From: Anaerostipes sp. 992a
GTDB lineage: Bacteria > Bacillota > Clostridia > Lachnospirales > Lachnospiraceae
Assembly: GCF_001940245.1 (NCBI RefSeq)
Contig: NZ_MJIG01000005.1
Span: 1 to 64,000, forward strand
DNA: 64,000 nt
Direction: 5' to 3'
The notes beneath the pieces are model-generated. The model was not told where the DNA came from and ran no database searches. It saw only the letters and a list, made by a program, of their open reading frames with translations. Each line of letters starts with the position of its first letter. Position 1 is the first letter of the stretch. Below, one piece after another: positions 39,121-48,116 of this stretch. A program made the position numbers and the translations under genes.

Positions 39121-39139
39121 TAATTGGTATGACCAATTT
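39121..39139. promoter_or_regulatory. FadR/LldR-type operator 7
   Basis: AATTGGTATGACCAATT, a perfect TGGT-N3-ACCA palindrome, 50 bases (about five helical turns) from operator 6. Confidence 0.75.
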
Positions 39140-39194
39140 GTTTTGGAAATGCTTTTTATAAGCCATTTCAATTTCTTACTTAACATCTATATAA

Positions 39195-39247
39195 AACCAA
39201 GAAGAACGGCGGATAAAGAATTCTTTATCCGCCGTTCTTCTTTGGTT
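39195..39247. terminator. 40-bp perfect palindrome with outer extension
   Basis: Bases 39201-39220 and 39221-39240 are exact inverted copies with no loop, rich in GGCGGAT/ATCCGCC. AACCAA and TTGGTT flank it with one extra T. As RNA it is a very stable hairpin ending in TTCTTTGGTT; the T run is interrupted, so it is an imperfect terminator or a protective 3' end. Confidence 0.6.
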
Positions 39248-39311
39248 GTAGTTGTAAATGTATAGAAAGTAAAATTTGGGAGATACTTTTTGAATAAGGA
39301 GTGTGATAGGA

Positions 39312-40031
39312 ATGAAGCGATACCAGATATGGTTTCTGATTCTGCTCTGGTCCATGGTCTTTATTCAGGGATTCATGAATCTTACTGCAAAAAATGATTA
39401 TAAGTTGATGGAAGCATTTAAAGCCAGTGAAAGTATTCCGATTGAGGGCAAGGTCATGGTATCTGGTTCATTGGGAGAAAAGAAGCTAAATCAGAAAACC
39501 AGGAGAAATATTTTGAAAAAACTGGCAGAACAGGCTGGTTTAACGAAGAAATATACCATCGATACGGTTAAAGAAGATAATGTGGAAACTATGATTTTGA
39601 AAAAGGAAGGAGAAGATGGTGGAGTCTGGTTTCGGATTTCTTCGGTGGACAACAGGAATTATCTTTCTACCGAGGTTGCCATTGAAGATGTGGAAGAAAT
39701 CTTTGGAATGAGAGAGAAACTGGAATCTATAATGGAGGAAAATGGTATTGAGACGGAGACCAGTCTATATGTACATGGAAGTTTTAAAGGAATTTTAGAT
39801 CGAGATGAGAAAGACCAAGTAGAGGAAAAACTCCTTTCCATATTAGAGGCAAAAGTAGCATTGGAATATAAGGATGAATATCGGGACACGATTTATTGCT
39901 ATAGCCCGTTGATTTCTGACTATTATGAACGGGATGGAAAAAGGCTGAATATTCAGATGATCATAAGTTATGATGAATCCAATGAACAGACACAGCTGTA
40001 TCTGGCAGTTCCATTCTATAATGGAAACTGA
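39312..40031 (+). CDS. YwmB-family exported protein
   Basis: About 239 aa. One N-terminal helix (IWFLILLWSMVFIQGFMNL) is followed by an alpha/beta domain with LKKEGEDGGVWFRISS and ETSLYVHGSFKG, the pattern of YwmB, once named TATA-box-binding-like. In Bacillus YwmB has been linked to spore-stage expression; its job is unknown. ATG 39312 has AAGGAG upstream; GTG 39303 is an alternative. Confidence 0.75.
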   Translation: MKRYQIWFLILLWSMVFIQGFMNLTAKNDYKLMEAFKASESIPIEGKVMVSGSLGEKKLNQKTRRNILKKLAEQAGLTKKYTIDTVKEDNVETMILKKEGEDGGVWFRISSVDNRNYLSTEVAIEDVEEIFGMREKLESIMEENGIETETSLYVHGSFKGILDRDEKDQVEEKLLSILEAKVALEYKDEYRDTIYCYSPLISDYYERDGKRLNIQMIISYDESNEQTQLYLAVPFYNGN

Positions 40032-40111
40032 CAGAACGAAGGCTCTGTGAACCATTTTTTTTCTTTTTTCATATAGTATATCAGAAGGAATGAAAAAAGG
40101 AGAAAGAGAAT

Positions 40112-40522
40112 ATGGAACGGGAGCAGACATTTCAGAAACTTCCTACATTTGAAGAAATTGAACAGGGGATCTATCATCGGGAAGACGATTTATCCATATG
40201 GCTTCCCGAGCGGTTTATGACGGATGAAAATGAATATGAAGATGATATTTTATATTTAAAGCGGATGTATCCGGGTATTGCCAAAGAAATTGCAGAGTTT
40301 GTAGAGGATGAATGTGATAAGATGGAATATGCAGGAAGCATGATGTTTGATCAGTATCCGGATAAAGTTTCCGTTATGAAGCTGGTAGGAGACATTTATG
40401 ATAAAGTAAAATACCACGATGAGAAATCACCTTATTTAAAGCATTTGGTTCAGGTTATGCTTTGTGATGAAATGCATCATAGAAGATGTCGATATCGTAG
40501 AAAAAGAAGATATTTTTTCTGA
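40112..40522 (+). CDS. Small protein of unknown function with basic tail
   Basis: 136 aa: an acidic body (EEIEQGIYHREDDLSIWLPERF, FVEDECDKMEYAGSMMFDQYPDK) and a His/Arg-rich tail (HHRRCRYRRKRRYFF). No signal or membrane segment. Its mode resembles short Lachnospiraceae proteins of unknown role; I recognise no domain. AAAGGAGAAAG precedes the start. Confidence 0.65.
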   Translation: MEREQTFQKLPTFEEIEQGIYHREDDLSIWLPERFMTDENEYEDDILYLKRMYPGIAKEIAEFVEDECDKMEYAGSMMFDQYPDKVSVMKLVGDIYDKVKYHDEKSPYLKHLVQVMLCDEMHHRRCRYRRKRRYFF

Positions 40523-40636
40523 ATAAATACTTAAGATTTGTCGTTTTCAAAAAAACAGATTGAACATTATAGAAAAACCCATTACAATTATTTATATCCA
40601 GGCTGGGCCTGAATTTTATAAGGAAAAGGTGATGTA

Positions 40637-41791
40637 ATGGAAAAGTTTCTTGCATTGGTTGAGGAAAGTTTAAATATAGATTTAGTATCCATCATAATCA
40701 GTAATCCAAGACAGGCGGGGGAGATCACAAAGATCAAAATCCGACCTGTCTTAATTAAGGATTGCCTGTATTTTCAGGCAGAATCCTTTACCAAAAGGCA
40801 GGCATTTCATAAAAATCTGACCAAAGAGGGCATTATGGAATTGTTTGAAGGGTATATTCGCGATTATAAGCAGATGGAAATTGTTACAAAGACACAGACC
40901 ATTCATGGGCTGATCAGCAAAAAAGGCAAAATTACAGTAAAGAGAAAAAAGATCGGAGGCTGTCAGAAGAGCCTGTCTCATAATCGTAAGAAAAGGTATA
41001 TCATTGATGAAGGGACAAAAGTACAATTTCTGATTGATTTAGGTGTGATGACAAAGGAAGGGAAAATTGTCCGGACCAAATACGATAAGTTCCGCCAGAT
41101 CAATCGTTTTCTGGAATTTATTGAGGATATTCTTCCGGACTTACCAAAGGGAAGAGAGCTTACTATCATTGATTTTGGGTGCGGAAAGTCTTATCTGACC
41201 TTTGCCATGTATTATTATTTAAAAGAAATGAAGGGATATGATATCCGAATTATTGACCTGGATCTAAAGGCAGATGTTATCGCCCATTGCAACCAGCTCA
41301 GAATTAGATATGGATTTAACAAGCTGGATTTTTACGTTGGAAATATTGAGAATTTCGATGGTGTAGATGCGGTGGACATGGTGGTGACTCTCCATGCCTG
41401 TGATACGGCAACGGACTTTGCGCTTCATAAAGCGGTCAAATGGAATGCGTCGGTAATCTTATCTGTACCATGTTGTCAGCACGAGCTGAATCAGCAGATC
41501 GGCAATGAGAGTCTGGCGCCAATCATGGATTATGGACTTCTGAAGGAGAGAATGGCTGCACTGGCAACCGATGGGCTGCGGGGAAAGCTTCTGGAGATGG
41601 AGGGTTACCGAACCCAGCTGCTGGAATTTATTGATATGGAGCATACACCGAAGAACATTCTGATTCGTGCAGTGAAAGGTGGAGAGAGAGCGAAGAAGCA
41701 GACGGAGGAATATAGAAATTGTTGTCAGCTGCTTGGTGTGAAGCCAACATTAGAAAAGTTGTTATGGGAAGGAGAGGACATACGTGGATAA
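40637..41791 (+). CDS. SAM-dependent methyltransferase, Methyltransf_32-like
   Basis: 384 aa. After a 110-residue N-terminal domain comes the methyltransferase fold (about 130-340): IIDFGCGKSYLTFA as motif I, DLDLKADVIAHC, VVTLHACDTATDFAL and SVPCCQHEL. This motif set is that of Methyltransf_32, some members of which modify RNA. HNRKKRYIIDEG is a basic patch before the domain that may contact nucleic acid. Target unknown. The end overlaps the next gene by eight bases. Confidence 0.82.
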   Translation: MEKFLALVEESLNIDLVSIIISNPRQAGEITKIKIRPVLIKDCLYFQAESFTKRQAFHKNLTKEGIMELFEGYIRDYKQMEIVTKTQTIHGLISKKGKITVKRKKIGGCQKSLSHNRKKRYIIDEGTKVQFLIDLGVMTKEGKIVRTKYDKFRQINRFLEFIEDILPDLPKGRELTIIDFGCGKSYLTFAMYYYLKEMKGYDIRIIDLDLKADVIAHCNQLRIRYGFNKLDFYVGNIENFDGVDAVDMVVTLHACDTATDFALHKAVKWNASVILSVPCCQHELNQQIGNESLAPIMDYGLLKERMAALATDGLRGKLLEMEGYRTQLLEFIDMEHTPKNILIRAVKGGERAKKQTEEYRNCCQLLGVKPTLEKLLWEGEDIRG

Positions 41792-44294
41792 TAAAAAGCT
41801 GCTTTCAGGCATAATCTTTGGATTGGTATTTCTTCTGTCGGTAGTATTCTTTAATTACATATTTGTGGGAAGGAATAGCAGAGCAGTAGCGGAGACCAGC
41901 GAAGCTTCATTGCCGATCCTGTCTATTCAGGTGGGAGAAAATCATATTAATAATATGCATGGCTATACAGGTAGTATGGACAAGAATCTGCTCAGGGATT
42001 CTATCGTGCCGTTAGAGACCAGCTATAGATTTGACGTTATTATTAGTGAGGTGACAGAAGGAATTTCTTCTGTATCCTATACGATCTATGAGACGGATAA
42101 TGAAACAGTCAGAGAAAGTGGAATTGCATCCTTTCAAAGATCAGATAAGACGACTAAAGCGGCAGTTACCTTAAAGAAGAAGCTGCAGCGGGGAAAGGTC
42201 TATCTGATGGAACTTACCATCGAGAATGAAAAAGGGGTAGAGGTCCACTATTATACCCGGCTTAAATATGGAACAGAGCTTCATTTTACAGAATGTATGG
42301 ACTTTATCCAGAAATTCCATGAGGCTGCACTGGCAGGGGATACGGAAGGTGAGCAGTATGTCACCCAGTTTATTGAGCCCAATGCATCCTATCAAAATAA
42401 TAATCTGTCTAAGGTGGACATTCAATCCAATAGTGATGTCATCTGTTACGCAGGTATGAAGCCTGTGGTAGAGAAGTCCTATCCTCCAATGGTGAAGGAA
42501 ATTACTGAGGACTTATCATCTGTGGAGATGAGAAGTATTCTTTCTTATGAAAACAGTAAGGGAGAAAAGCGGTACTTTATGGTAACAGAATATTATAAAG
42601 TCCGTTATTCTGTTTCCCGTATGTATCTGCTGGGATATGAAAGAACTCAGGAGGAATATTTCCAATACGATGCAGTAGATGGTGGCAAAAATCGTTTTCT
42701 TATTGGAACAACCGGAGGAAGTGATAAGGATCTCCATACCCAGAATGACTGCGAGATGGCGGCATTTGTTCAACAGGATCAGCTGTGGTTTTATGATTTT
42801 CAGCAGGATGAGATGGTTCAGGTGTTTAGCTTTATTGGAGAGGATTACCGGGATGTGCGCAATAATTATGATCAAAATCAGATCGATATTTTGAATATGG
42901 ATAAGAATGGGGACATGATTTTTGTTGTATATGGATACATGAACAGAGGCGTTCATGAAGGAGAGAATGGAATCTGTGTATATCGATTTGATTATAAGGA
43001 ACGGGTTAATGAGGAAGTGATGTTCATACCGACAGAGGTTCCTTATGAAAATATGAAAGAGGCACTCTCAAAGCTTGCTTATCTGAATAAAGAAGATGTA
43101 TTCTATTTCTATTTGGATGGAAGCATTTACAAAGTGGATGCTTCCGATAAGGACTATGAGGTTCTGCAGACCAATGTAGAAGCAGATACTATCGTTTCTT
43201 CTGAAAAAGGATATTTGGCTGTTTCGGATGGGGATAGCATTACGATTACCAATATGGAAAACGAGAAGCAACAGACAATTACATGTGGCGACAAGGAACA
43301 AATCTGTGGGATCGGATTTATTGAAACAGACTTTATCTATGGGATTGCCAATAAATCAGATGTACAAAAGAAATCGGATGGAAGTATGACCATTCTGATG
43401 AAGGAAATCAAGATTGTAGATAAAGATTTAAAGGAGATTAAAAATTATAAAAAATCAGGCGTCTACATTCTCTCAGCGTCTACAGAGGGCAATGTGGTTA
43501 AGATGACCAGGGCAACCCGACAGGGAGGTAAGTATAAGAAGCTGGTAGATGACTATATCCACTATAAAGAAGATAAGAGTGAGAAGATTATATTTGAATA
43601 TAGCTATGATTCTAACCTTTATAATCAGTTGTATATGACCTTTCCGACTTATGTGTATGTCACGGATGAGCCAAAGCTTACAAATACACAAGAAAAGGTA
43701 TCCGGCAATTATAAGACCATTGATTTTGCCAGCAATGAATCGAGACAGAAGGAATGCTATGTATATGCCAAAGGAACGCTTCAGGGAACTTACACCAGTG
43801 TAAAAGAGGCAATCGATGCAGCTAAGAACGGCGCAGGCGTTGTAGTAAACAGCAAGCAGAACTATATCTGGGAAAAAGGAGTGGCAAAAGAATATGCCAA
43901 GGTGCCGAATGTCAGTATTGTAAAGGCTAAGAATAAGGAAGAGTCTTTTGCAGCCTGCATGAAGATGCTGTTAAAGCTGAATGCGGACAATACTTCTTAT
44001 GAAACGCTGGTAAAAGAAGAAGGCGAGCCGATGGATATTTTAAGTAAATACTTTAAAGAACGGGCTGTGAACTTATCCGGCTGTTCTTTGGAGGATGTGG
44101 TCTACTATATCAGCGAAGGAAGACCATTCATCGCCAAACGTGCCAATGGAACCTATATTGTAGTTATGAGTTATAACAGCACCAAGCTACGATATATTGA
44201 TCCGGTCAAAGGAGAATCTATTCAGGGAGAACGAAAGGCGTTGGAGAAGGAATTTAAAAAAGGCGGAAACGAATTCTACAGTTATACAGAATAA
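41784..44294 (+). CDS. Large exported protein with degenerate C39-like C-terminus
   Basis: 836 aa from a GTG start behind GGAGAGGA. One N-terminal helix (LLSGIIFGLVFLLSVVFFNYIFV) anchors a long extracytoplasmic part rich in Tyr, Asp and Glu, with probable beta-propeller-like repeats (about 260-620). The last 115 residues resemble a papain-like C39_2 domain: a candidate Cys in SFAACMKMLLK, SEGRPFIAKR and RYIDPVKGES. The His expected before the VVM strand is Tyr (NGTYIVVMSYN), so peptidase activity is unlikely. Family not recognised. Coupled to the methyltransferase. Confidence 0.72.
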   Translation: MDNKKLLSGIIFGLVFLLSVVFFNYIFVGRNSRAVAETSEASLPILSIQVGENHINNMHGYTGSMDKNLLRDSIVPLETSYRFDVIISEVTEGISSVSYTIYETDNETVRESGIASFQRSDKTTKAAVTLKKKLQRGKVYLMELTIENEKGVEVHYYTRLKYGTELHFTECMDFIQKFHEAALAGDTEGEQYVTQFIEPNASYQNNNLSKVDIQSNSDVICYAGMKPVVEKSYPPMVKEITEDLSSVEMRSILSYENSKGEKRYFMVTEYYKVRYSVSRMYLLGYERTQEEYFQYDAVDGGKNRFLIGTTGGSDKDLHTQNDCEMAAFVQQDQLWFYDFQQDEMVQVFSFIGEDYRDVRNNYDQNQIDILNMDKNGDMIFVVYGYMNRGVHEGENGICVYRFDYKERVNEEVMFIPTEVPYENMKEALSKLAYLNKEDVFYFYLDGSIYKVDASDKDYEVLQTNVEADTIVSSEKGYLAVSDGDSITITNMENEKQQTITCGDKEQICGIGFIETDFIYGIANKSDVQKKSDGSMTILMKEIKIVDKDLKEIKNYKKSGVYILSASTEGNVVKMTRATRQGGKYKKLVDDYIHYKEDKSEKIIFEYSYDSNLYNQLYMTFPTYVYVTDEPKLTNTQEKVSGNYKTIDFASNESRQKECYVYAKGTLQGTYTSVKEAIDAAKNGAGVVVNSKQNYIWEKGVAKEYAKVPNVSIVKAKNKEESFAACMKMLLKLNADNTSYETLVKEEGEPMDILSKYFKERAVNLSGCSLEDVVYYISEGRPFIAKRANGTYIVVMSYNSTKLRYIDPVKGESIQGERKALEKEFKKGGNEFYSYTE

Positions 44295-44300
44295 ACATAG

Positions 44301-44377
44301 AAAACTCAATTATTTCGGTGGACAATCGGATTTTGGAAGTTCCTATATAGATTGCTTTACTGAAATAATTGAGTTTT
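44301..44377. terminator. Hairpin between convergent genes
   Basis: A 16-bp perfect stem (44301-44316 with 44362-44377) encloses 45 bases. It lies exactly between the ends of the exported-protein gene and the convergent aminopeptidase gene and carries T and A runs on both sides, so it can work in both directions. Confidence 0.65.
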
Positions 44378-44393
44378 ATCATTTTCTGATCAC

Positions 44394-45509
44394 TTATATC
44401 AAATGTTCTGGATTTAATCCCTCCAGTTCTTCTAAAACAAATCTTCCATCTTTACGAATGAGAACATCGTCAAAATAAATTTCCCCACCACCATATTCAG
44501 GAGTCTGTATGCAGACCAGATCCCAATGGATGGCAGATGCGTTGCCATTGGGAGCCTCATCGTAGCAGTTTCCTGGCGTAAAATGGAAGGAGCCACAGAT
44601 TTTTTCATCAAAAAGTGTATCCTTCATTGGATTTGTAATAAAAGGATTAACACCTAAGGCAAATTCGCCAATATAACGGGCACCATCATCTGTATCCAGA
44701 ACTTGATTAAGCCTTTCTGTATTATTGGCAGAAGCCTGTATGATCTTACCATTTTGGAAGGTGAGGGAGATATTCTCATAGGTATATCCCTGAAAAACAG
44801 CAGGAGTATTATAGGTGAGGGTTCCATTGATAGAATCCCTTTTTGGTGCTGTGAATACTTCACCATCTGGGATATTCATCTCACCAGCACAAGGAATGGC
44901 AGGAATTCCTTTGATAGAAAACCTAAGATCAGTGCCAGGCCCTTTGATATGAACCTGATCAGTGCGATTCATCAGGGCGACCAGAGGTCGCATAGCCTGC
45001 TCCATTTTAGAATAATCCAGATTGCATACCTGAAAATAAAAATCCTCAAAGGCTTCCAGACTGGTATTTGACAGTTGTGCCATAGAGCTGTTTGGATAAC
45101 GGAGCACTACCCATCTTGTTTTGGGAACACGGATTTCATGATGGACGGGTGTGGAGTAGAATGTGTCGTACAGAGCGAGCTTTTCAGCTGGAACATCTGC
45201 ATATTCAGACACATTTTCGGCGCCACGGATGCCGATGTAACAATCCATTTGAGACATGGTAAGAGCATCTGATCTGGCCATCAGCCTGAGCTGTTCTTCT
45301 GTACAGCCAAGGAGCATCTCCCGATGAACCCTTGGGTTGGTATAGACAGGATAAGCGGTTCCTCCTGCAAGGTATATTTCTTTTATGATCTGGCGCACCA
45401 GAGATTCTGTATCGCTTCCGGTATAATGAACCTGAACCCGGTCTCCAGGACCTACTTTGCAGGAATAATGAACCAGATTTTTTGCTAATGTAAGAATTCT
45501 TTCATCCAT
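44394..45509 (-). CDS. M29-family aminopeptidase
   Basis: About 371 aa, AmpS/PepS family of metal-dependent aminopeptidases in the cytosol. IPAIPCAGEMNIPDGEVFTAP near residue 235, IGEFALGVNP near 280, and GSFHFTPGNCYDE plus AIHWDLV hold the expected Glu, His and Asp ligands. Length is slightly below the usual 410. ATG 45509 is chosen because GGAAAGGAAG precedes it; the ATG at 45530 overlaps that site. Confidence 0.88.
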   Translation of the reverse strand: MDERILTLAKNLVHYSCKVGPGDRVQVHYTGSDTESLVRQIIKEIYLAGGTAYPVYTNPRVHREMLLGCTEEQLRLMARSDALTMSQMDCYIGIRGAENVSEYADVPAEKLALYDTFYSTPVHHEIRVPKTRWVVLRYPNSSMAQLSNTSLEAFEDFYFQVCNLDYSKMEQAMRPLVALMNRTDQVHIKGPGTDLRFSIKGIPAIPCAGEMNIPDGEVFTAPKRDSINGTLTYNTPAVFQGYTYENISLTFQNGKIIQASANNTERLNQVLDTDDGARYIGEFALGVNPFITNPMKDTLFDEKICGSFHFTPGNCYDEAPNGNASAIHWDLVCIQTPEYGGGEIYFDDVLIRKDGRFVLEELEGLNPEHLI

Positions 45510-45667
45510 ATATGATAACTTCCTTTCCAAATGTAGTATGTATATTTTAACATCAAATTATGCATGTGGGTGGATAAATCGAACTTTGTAAGGTGGATTC
45601 TAAGAAAAAAAGTGGAATGTGAAATGGAAATAGGGTATAATGAAAACAATGTGAAAGGGGTGTCATT

Positions 45668-46702
45668 ATGAAATTTATCCATGCAGCAGATATTCATCTG
45701 GGTGCAGAGCCAGAGAAAGGAAAACCCTGGAGTAAGACCCGCAGGAAAGAGATACGGGAAAGCTTCCAGCGCCTGATCGAAGTGGTGAATGGAGAAGATG
45801 CAGATTTTTTGTTGATCAGCGGAGATTTATTTCATAAACAGCCCTTAATTCAGGATTTACGGGAATTGGACTACATGCTGGGAAAGCTTGTACGTGCAAA
45901 GGCGGTGATCATTGCCGGGAATCATGATTATATTGGGGAAAATTCGCCATATCTGTCATATTCCTTTGAATCCAATACGTACGTACTGACGAACCGACAG
46001 ATGGAGTGTCTTTATTTTGAAGAAGAGAAAACCTATGTATATGGCTTTAGCTACTGGTGTCAGGAGATTACCAGACCTTGTTATCAGGGCGTAAAGCCAA
46101 ATGGACAGGAAGGAATCCACATTCTTTTGGCACATGGTGGAGATGCAAAGCATATTCCCATTGACTTTGAGGAGTTAAAGTGGTCAGGCTTCGATTATAT
46201 TGCTCTGGGGCATATTCATAAGCCGCAGATGATATATGAGGACTTAATGGCATACCCGGGATCTTTGGAACCATTGGATGCCACGGAGACAGGAATGCAT
46301 GGATATTTATTAGGAGAGATTACGGAAGAAAAACAGATTGTAACATTTGTACCATTTGCGTCCAGATGTTACCAGAAAGCAGAGGTCGTGTTATATGATA
46401 CAATGTCTGAAGAGGAAATCTATGACATCATAGAAACAGAGTTGTCCAGAATGGGAACCGAGAACCTGTTTCGGCTTGTATTGACAGGAAGTGTAGATCC
46501 GAAGATTCATTTGGATCTTACGGATTTGATGGAAGAGTTTATGATTGTATCCATCGAAGACGAGTTGATGGCTTTTGGAGATTTTGACGAGATGTTAAAG
46601 GCCAACCAGGATAATCTCATAGGAGCGGTGATGAAGAAACTGCGAGATGATCCAAAGGCACTTTCTTATGCAATGAAGGCATTGCTTTCCACTGCAGATT
46701 AG
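45668..46702 (+). CDS. yhaO: SbcD/YhaO-like DNA repair phosphoesterase
   Basis: 344 aa. Calcineurin-like motifs in order: IHAADIHLG, LISGDLFH, IAGNHDYIG, LAHGGD and ALGHIHKP, forming a two-Mn nuclease site. The C-terminal region would contact the partner ATPase encoded 12 bases downstream. The pair mirrors YhaO-YhaN and SbcD-SbcC, which process DNA ends or hairpins. Confidence 0.9.
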   Translation: MKFIHAADIHLGAEPEKGKPWSKTRRKEIRESFQRLIEVVNGEDADFLLISGDLFHKQPLIQDLRELDYMLGKLVRAKAVIIAGNHDYIGENSPYLSYSFESNTYVLTNRQMECLYFEEEKTYVYGFSYWCQEITRPCYQGVKPNGQEGIHILLAHGGDAKHIPIDFEELKWSGFDYIALGHIHKPQMIYEDLMAYPGSLEPLDATETGMHGYLLGEITEEKQIVTFVPFASRCYQKAEVVLYDTMSEEEIYDIIETELSRMGTENLFRLVLTGSVDPKIHLDLTDLMEEFMIVSIEDELMAFGDFDEMLKANQDNLIGAVMKKLRDDPKALSYAMKALLSTAD

Positions 46703-46714
46703 AGAGGGAGATAC

Positions 46715-48046
46715 ATGGAGATCAAAGCGTGTACAATTATGGGTTTTGGGAAATTTCATAGAAGATCTTTTTCATTTTCTGATGGCATTCATGTTATTTA
46801 TGGGGAAAATGAGGCAGGGAAGACAACACTGCGTACGTTTCTGGTCAGCATGTTGTTTGGCATCGATCGAAAGAGAGGGGCGGCATCCAAAAAAGATGAA
46901 TTTCATAAATATCAGCCTTATATGGGAGGAATTTATGGAGGAAGTTTGGATTTTTCCTTTCAGGGAGAGGATTACCAGATTCAGAGAGACTTTTCCAATG
47001 GGAAGGACATCGTTATCTATGAGACCGCTATGGGGAAAAAGGTGCTAGAGGGACAGGAGCCTTCGGGGAACCTGTTCTCTATGACGAAGGAGGGATTCTT
47101 ACAGACTCTCTGTATTAGTCAGGGTGCTATGAAGACAGATAAATCTTTAAGCCAGATGATAAAGAATTATATGGCGAATATGAGCCAGAGCAAAACGACG
47201 GATGTGAATGTGGAAAAAGCCATTTCCTATTTGCGAAGGGAAATCAGGAGATCTCAGAAGGCTCCGGTCTATGATGAACTAAATCAGATCAGAGCTCAGA
47301 TCAGAGATTTGGAAGACCAAGAGGAAGAATTTCAGGCAATTTTACGAGAAGAGAGAGAGATAGAAGGGCGTCTGCATCAAAAAGCAAAGCCGCAGACCTT
47401 ATTAGAAAGAATAGTAGAATGGATTCGCAGGATTTTTGGATTCCCAGATAAAAGGGCATTGGAACGTCAAAAATGGGAGTATCAGCTTGAGATTCTGAAG
47501 ATAAAAAAAGAACAGATACAAAAAAAACAGGAATTTAATGAAGATTTAAGAATCAGGTTTGAGAATCTTAAAAAAGAAGCAGAGGAAACAGAGTATAATA
47601 GAAAGGCAATGGAAGCGGCCATGAGAGCGATTATGGAAGCTTCAGAGGAAATTCATAAGGAATTTGGAAGCAGTTTCCATGAGAAAGTATCCTCTATTAT
47701 TGCAGAAATTACCAATGGTGCTTATGAAAAGGTCAAAATCGATGACTCTATGGGAATTGTCGTAGAGAAAGATGGATCTTTTCTTGATATAGATTATTTA
47801 AGTACAGGAACTGTCGAACAGATATATTTTGCAGTTCGTCTGGCGGCCGCAGACTTGTTATTCCCCGAAGAGGAATTTCCTATGATTTTGGATGATGTAT
47901 TCGGGAATTTTGACGATGTGCGGCTCCGTAAGACGTTATCCTATTTGTCAAAATCTCATGGGCAGATTGTGATATTTACATGCAGAAAAGAAGTGCTTGC
48001 AATGTTAGAGCAATTAGGCTGCGATTATCAGAAGACAGTGTTATAA
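46715..48046 (+). CDS. Compact SbcC/YhaN-like ATPase
   Basis: 443 aa. Walker A is YGENEAGKTTL near residue 30; the Q-loop region LQTLCISQGAM follows near 133; the C-terminal lobe has YLSTGTVEQIYFAVRLAAADLLF as ABC signature and FPMILDDVFGNFDD as Walker B. Between the lobes only about 150 residues of coiled coil are present (about 175-330), against 500 or more in YhaN/SbcC. No frameshift or stop is seen, so the protein is naturally short. Expected partner: the preceding nuclease. Confidence 0.85.
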   Translation: MEIKACTIMGFGKFHRRSFSFSDGIHVIYGENEAGKTTLRTFLVSMLFGIDRKRGAASKKDEFHKYQPYMGGIYGGSLDFSFQGEDYQIQRDFSNGKDIVIYETAMGKKVLEGQEPSGNLFSMTKEGFLQTLCISQGAMKTDKSLSQMIKNYMANMSQSKTTDVNVEKAISYLRREIRRSQKAPVYDELNQIRAQIRDLEDQEEEFQAILREEREIEGRLHQKAKPQTLLERIVEWIRRIFGFPDKRALERQKWEYQLEILKIKKEQIQKKQEFNEDLRIRFENLKKEAEETEYNRKAMEAAMRAIMEASEEIHKEFGSSFHEKVSSIIAEITNGAYEKVKIDDSMGIVVEKDGSFLDIDYLSTGTVEQIYFAVRLAAADLLFPEEEFPMILDDVFGNFDDVRLRKTLSYLSKSHGQIVIFTCRKEVLAMLEQLGCDYQKTVL

Positions 48047-48116
48047 GCCCTATAAGTATGGGGAGCATGAAACTTCATGTAAAGGAAAGAATGGCAATAT
48101 AATACGAGGTGAAATT

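Larger units (their letters stand above)
39068..39247 (+). ncRNA. Putative LldR-controlled small RNA
   Basis: Predicted transcript of about 180 nt from the consensus promoter to the end of the palindrome. Two operators lie in its first 70 bases. The two operator palindromes would also fold as RNA hairpins, and the 3' end as a very stable stem. I find no ORF with a ribosome site inside it. Alternative: a 5' leader of the next gene (ywmB) that reads through the stem. Confidence 0.45.

Noticed and set aside
39011-39265. An 84-codon frame across the operators and the palindrome
   Set aside because: It overlaps the promoter, has no ribosome site and its composition follows the palindrome.
44301-44377. 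Mobile palindrome between convergent genes
   Set aside because: Its exact central placement and T/A runs are fully explained by a bidirectional terminator.
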